DNA from: Asterionellopsis glacialis
Taxonomy: Eukaryota > Bacillariophyta > Plagiogrammaphyceae > Rhaphoneidales > Asterionellopsidaceae
Length of the DNA stretch: 10,761 bases
Direction of reading: 5' to 3'
NCBI GenBank assembly: GCA_014885115.2
Contig: WKLE02000851.1
Location: forward strand, 1 to 10,761
The first letter of the stretch is position 1; each line of letters opens with the position of its first letter. Shown here piece by piece: positions 8,395 to 10,761 of this stretch. The notes under the pieces are model-generated. The model saw only the letters and a list, made by a program, of their open reading frames with translations. It searched no databases and was not told the origin of the DNA. The position numbers and the translations under genes are program-made.

Positions 8395-8420
8395 TTTGGC
8401 AAGTACCTTTGGCAAGTAGC
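8395..8420 (+). repeat. 13-bp tandem duplication inside the transposase
   Basis: TTTGGCAAGTACC at 8395-8407 is followed directly by TTTGGCAAGTAGC at 8408-8420. The first copy reads IWQVP, the expected text before RSPET. The second copy interrupts it and shifts the frame by one, so this is a later slippage event and not part of the original gene. Confidence 0.8.
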
Positions 8421-8943
8421 AAGGTCTCCAGAGACCAACATTCTTGATTTGGGTGTTTGAATGTCCATCCAAGCCAGAGTCAAGATATTACATCACACAA
8501 AGCACTGCCAACATGATGTGTTGGCAAGGAGTGTAGAGACTGCATGGGAAAGCTACCTTGATGAAAGTGCTTTCCAACGTGTCTTCAAACAACTGAGGGT
8601 CATTCTTACCTGCATTGTAGATGACCATGGTGGAAATGAGCAGGCTGAGGAGAAGCACGGGGTACTGCACCAAGCTGCCACCATTGTTGACCTGACAAAT
8701 GAAGATGATGGCCTGGAAAACATAAATAAAGTAGATTTTACAGCTAATTTATGTGATGATAACGACTTAGGTAGTGTAGCACCCTTAGATTAAACTGAAA
8801 ACTGGTCAAGAACATCAACAAAGTCTTCTTCTTCATCATCACAAAATTGTGAGGAATTTATTCTATTCTTCAGTATGTCTTTACAGAGGTTCTTGCAGTA
8901 GGCAAGTCGCCAGACTCGCGCGATATGTCAATCAACCGTAGTA

Positions 8944-9010
8944 CAGACAGACCATGATGTGATGACGTCACGGACCAGACAGACGTGATGATGTCATCAC
9001 ACACACAGAC
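8944..9010. repeat. CAGACAGAC-spaced repeat with CRE-like palindromes
   Basis: CAGACAGAC occurs at 8944-8952 and 8976-8984, and a shorter CAGAC at 9006-9010, with a period of 30-32 bp. Between them lie GTGATGACGTCAC, which contains the perfect palindrome TGACGTCA (8963-8970), and GTGATGATGTCATCAC (7-bp arms around TG). TGACGTCA is the classical CRE/bZIP site; ACGTCA/TGACGT words are also the known CO2/cAMP-responsive motifs of diatom carbonic anhydrase promoters. No gene start nearby uses them. Confidence 0.55.
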
Positions 9011-9120
9011 GAGATGACTGCACTGCACCACACTATGTGAGTTGAATCCTTAATGATAGTGCTAATACGCGCATCCATGCACAGACTGGCCAGTTGGACA
9101 GATGATTGTGAAGTGGACAG

Positions 9121-9183
9121 ACGGACGATGATGATGTGGCAGATTGTTGGAGATGGACGGACAATGATGATGTGGCAGATTGT
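9121..9183. repeat. 27-bp direct repeat, period 36
   Basis: The 27-bp copies at 9121-9147 and 9157-9183 differ at one base (G versus A). They contain ATGATGATGTGGCAGATTGT. The 9-bp spacer between them is unrelated to the unit. Confidence 0.9.
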
Positions 9184-9270
9184 CATGATATCAGCATCAC
9201 TCAAGGAATGTTGTTACGTGGCAGTTCGGCTGACTAATGGAGGTCGGTTACTGACCTTTCCTCCAAATTA

Positions 9271-9308
9271 TCAAAAATAGAATCCTTTCATCAAAAACAG
9301 AATCCTTT
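9271..9308. repeat. 18-bp direct repeat, period 20
   Basis: TCAAAAATAGAATCCTTT (9271-9288) and TCAAAAACAGAATCCTTT (9291-9308) differ at one base. It is a short slippage-type repeat in a gene-free stretch. Confidence 0.85.
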
Positions 9309-9573
9309 TAAACTAGTCATAATTAATTTATATTACCAACAACAAGTCTTCTCTTGTCTCTTGTGTGATCCCTGAGTTGATTATCGCAACCCAACATGCC
9401 GTGCGCACTGGCATAGGGCACCCAACCTTTAATAATAGTGTCCTTTTCCGTGTTCTTACCAGCAAGTTGTGTCTTCACAAGCTTGTAATGTTCGTTTGGT
9501 CTTAAAAGGATAAACTGCCTTGTAAGGACAAACCTAACAATCCAACAAACGACTGAGACAGTAAAGATCATAA

Positions 9574-9918
9574 GGGGAAAAAGGTAAATGCAAATACTGT
9601 AAGATTCACAAAAACAGTTCTCATGATACAAGCAAATGCCGTGCCTTAGACAAGTACATTGATCAACATCAGAAAGATGGCAGCAAGGAAGAACAGCCAA
9701 AATACAAGCGCCTGCAGTACAACAAGTATGACAAGCAGGAATTTAATGACATTGCGGTTCAAGTCAAAGATTTATTGACTAAGGACTCGTCTAGTAAAAA
9801 CAAGCGCAAATGCAGTGATAACGACAAGAATTCTGATGATACCGGTACTGATGTAGAACAATGCTACAACTTCAACTTCGATACCTTAAGAATGAGATAT
9901 AACCTCCATAGCAAGTAG
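9574..9918 (+). pseudogene. gypsy gag C-terminal part with zinc knuckle
   Basis: An open frame of 114 codons without a usable ATG lies between TAA (9571-9573) and TAG (9916-9918). It begins GEKGKCKYCKIHKNSSHD. The cysteines and histidine fit C-x2-C-x7-H-x4-C, a stretched form of the usual nucleocapsid CX2CX4HX4C knuckle that binds element RNA. A basic and charged tail follows (PKYKRLQYNKYDKQEF, VQVKDLLTKDSSSKNKRK) and then an acidic stretch (DKNSDDTGTDVEQC). The same protein flavour continues after the stop in a shifted frame (NNIENELFNYKTPSVL, 9929-9973), so the stop may not be the original gag end. Confidence 0.65.
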
Positions 9919-10019
9919 TGTAGCAAATAACATAGAAAACGAATTATTTAACTACAAAACGCCATCTGTCTTGTAATACTTTCCAGAACTTGCATAATCG
10001 GAGAAAATGTTCCAAGACT

Positions 10020-10545
10020 AGACACACTCGTCTGGTAATGGTCACGTTGATGTTAGTACGTAAAGGACGTAGGCAGAAAACTAAACCACTGAAAGTACTT
10101 TTAGATTCCGGCATTTCAGCCACTATTTAGCTTAAATGCAAACCCACACCTAAGACACTCTGGAAGACTAAGGGCGGAAATTTCTCAACCAATCAAAAGG
10201 TCCAGGCGATATTCAAGTTGCCTGAATTTGATGAGTGAAAGGCCATTGAATGGGAATGTCATGTGGATGGAACCAAAGGTGAACAATCATATGACATGAT
10301 AAGAATCAGATGCAAGCTCCTAGAAGAACTAGGTATGATACTTGACTATAAACAGTGCGTAATGAGTTGGTAGGACGCAGAAGTCCCAATGAAATCAACT
10401 GATTATGAGATAGAGGAAACATACAGTATGTTACAGGAACTCACAGAGCCTCAACAAGTATGTGAAGCCACTAGTCGTATGGACCTAGACAAAGTCACAA
10501 GGTTATGCTGGAATCTGCCCCCTAAAGACAGACCAGCTTTAAATA
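10020..10545 (+). pseudogene. gypsy aspartic protease and protease-RT linker
   Basis: KPLKVLLDSGISATI carries the retropepsin active-site D-S-G (codons 10104-10112) flanked by the usual hydrophobic strands; it would process the polyprotein. Further on, IEWECHVDGT, SYDMIRIRCKLLEELGMILDYK and MSW correspond to the conserved second half, in which the usual G-R-D-L block is altered. Stops lie at 10128 (TAG), 10236 (TGA) and 10371 (TAG), all in one frame. From 10374 the frame is open and reads into the RT. Confidence 0.75.
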
Positions 10546-10761
10546 TATTACTTAAGAAGTACGAACCTCTATTTGAGGGTACTCTGGGTATGTGGAACAT
10601 CAACCCAGTTAGTATAGAAATAAAAGAAGGCTACAAACCCAATCACAGAAAAGCCTATCCTGTACCGCATGTATACGACCGACTACTTAGAAAAGCGTAC
10701 AGGAGTTCTACATCAGAGAGGAAATCCTGCTCACTCCTGTATAGATTTTATGTGACCCTGG
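10546..10761 (+). pseudogene. gypsy reverse transcriptase, N-terminal start, cut by window edge
   Basis: LLKKYEPLFEGTLGMWN, then VSIEIKEGYKPNHRKAYPVP match the conserved lead-in of Ty3/gypsy RT (a K-Y-x-x-L-F-G-T-L-G box, then P-x-x-x-x-x-Y-P-V-P). Near 10697 the conserved reading moves to another frame (VQEF, ILLTPV), so one base has been gained or lost there. The catalytic motifs (VDD type) would lie beyond 10761. Confidence 0.75.

Larger units (their letters stand above)
6990..8793 (+). pseudogene. Tc1/mariner-superfamily transposase, intron-containing, decayed
   Basis: DDE/D transposases of this superfamily cut and paste DNA at TA sites. All three catalytic blocks are visible: FLDEKWFYMAS (first Asp, 7677-7679), LVMDNAGGHG (second Asp, 8317-8319) and RSPETNILDLGV (third Asp, 8446-8448). 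The last two are about 39 residues apart once a 13-bp duplication is discounted. DEKWFY and LDLG resemble the plant-type (DD39D) mariner clade. Upstream lie an N-terminal region (STALIWGWHDSYIGYKRW, KLEATQLPFWY), then HIGYLHELFRYAKSLASF and a helix-turn-helix-like WFKEKGGQKKSSIGK. Stops lie at 7447, 7459, 7785 and 8458; frame slips lie near 7160, 7855, 8205 and 8367. An intron is listed separately. No terminal inverted repeats were found, and the N-terminus is uncertain. Confidence 0.8.
8794..9573. other. spacer between transposase and gypsy remnants
   Basis: No recognisable gene. At 8898-9250 the sequence is clearly richer in CpG than the block to its left and contains short repeats and CRE-like palindromes. 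From about 9330 to 9530 open frames exist on both strands (a + frame of some 60 codons without ATG and a - frame), neither of which I recognise. Just before 9574 another frame reads NDxDSKDHKGKK and flows into the gag zinc knuckle after a one-base slip in the A-run near 9578-9582, so the gypsy homology may start near 9535. No primer-binding site or LTR end could be identified. Confidence 0.5.
9574..10761 (+). mobile_element. Ty3/gypsy retrotransposon remnant, 5'-truncated, continues past window
   Basis: Gag zinc knuckle, aspartic protease and the N-terminal part of reverse transcriptase follow in gypsy order on the + strand. The reading frame changes from gag (phase of 9574) through an intermediate phase near 9917-10015 to the pol phase of 10032. 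Roughly 250 or more residues of gag that should precede the knuckle are absent, since a different transposase ends at 8793 and nothing gag-like is seen before about 9535. The right end of the window cuts the element inside RT. Confidence 0.75.

Noticed and set aside
9053..9280. + strand frame of 75 codons containing a repeated peptide
   Set aside because: The repetition comes from the 27-bp DNA repeat and the frame has no protein-like features.
9310..9540. 5' LTR end and primer-binding site of the gypsy element
   Set aside because: No TG...CA pair or tRNA-complementary stretch could be identified.
9323..9700. - strand frame of 125 codons
   Set aside because: Half of it is antisense to the gag zinc-knuckle region and the rest resembles nothing known; a + frame is equally open there.

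Overview
This window looks like a transposon graveyard from an AT-rich eukaryotic nuclear genome. The likely host is a diatom or related marine alga: the copia-type polyprotein resembles the diatom CoDi group. That is a judgement from remembered family resemblance, not a search. No intact gene, host gene, rRNA or tRNA is visible. Every recognisable coding remnant lies on the + strand and is broken by stops, frameshifts or truncation.

Layout. (1) Positions 1-2859 hold the 3' two thirds of a Ty1/copia pol: integrase, reverse transcriptase and RNase H. They stay in one reading frame despite seven stops. A purine tract and a probable 3' LTR follow (from 2860). (2) Positions about 3070-4318 are non-coding, with a 22-bp tandem repeat, two neighbouring hairpins sharing a core, and a short duplication. 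(3) Positions 4319-5848 hold a decayed gene with a PD-(D/E)XK nuclease signature and a second, unrecognised domain. (4) Positions 5861-6869 hold two small decayed reading frames of unknown function; the second ends in a nuclear-localisation-like basic stretch. (5) Positions 6990-8793 hold a decayed Tc1/mariner-superfamily transposase with a credible 74-bp spliceosomal intron. (6) Positions 8794-9570 are a CpG-richer, repeat-bearing spacer with CRE-like palindromes. (7) Positions 9574-10761 hold a Ty3/gypsy element without its gag N-terminus: gag zinc knuckle, aspartic protease and the start of RT, running off the right edge.

The modules differ in decay. Copia has substitutions and one in-frame deletion but no frameshift, and moderate CpG loss. 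The nuclease, small-gene and mariner block is extremely CpG-poor and carries many frameshifts. Gypsy is intermediate. This suggests separate insertions of different ages and cytosine-deamination decay. The most interesting part is the block at 4319-8793, where a nuclease gene, a small basic-tailed gene and an intron-bearing transposase sit co-oriented and equally decayed. They could be the remains of one multi-gene DNA transposon, though no terminal inverted repeats were found to prove it.
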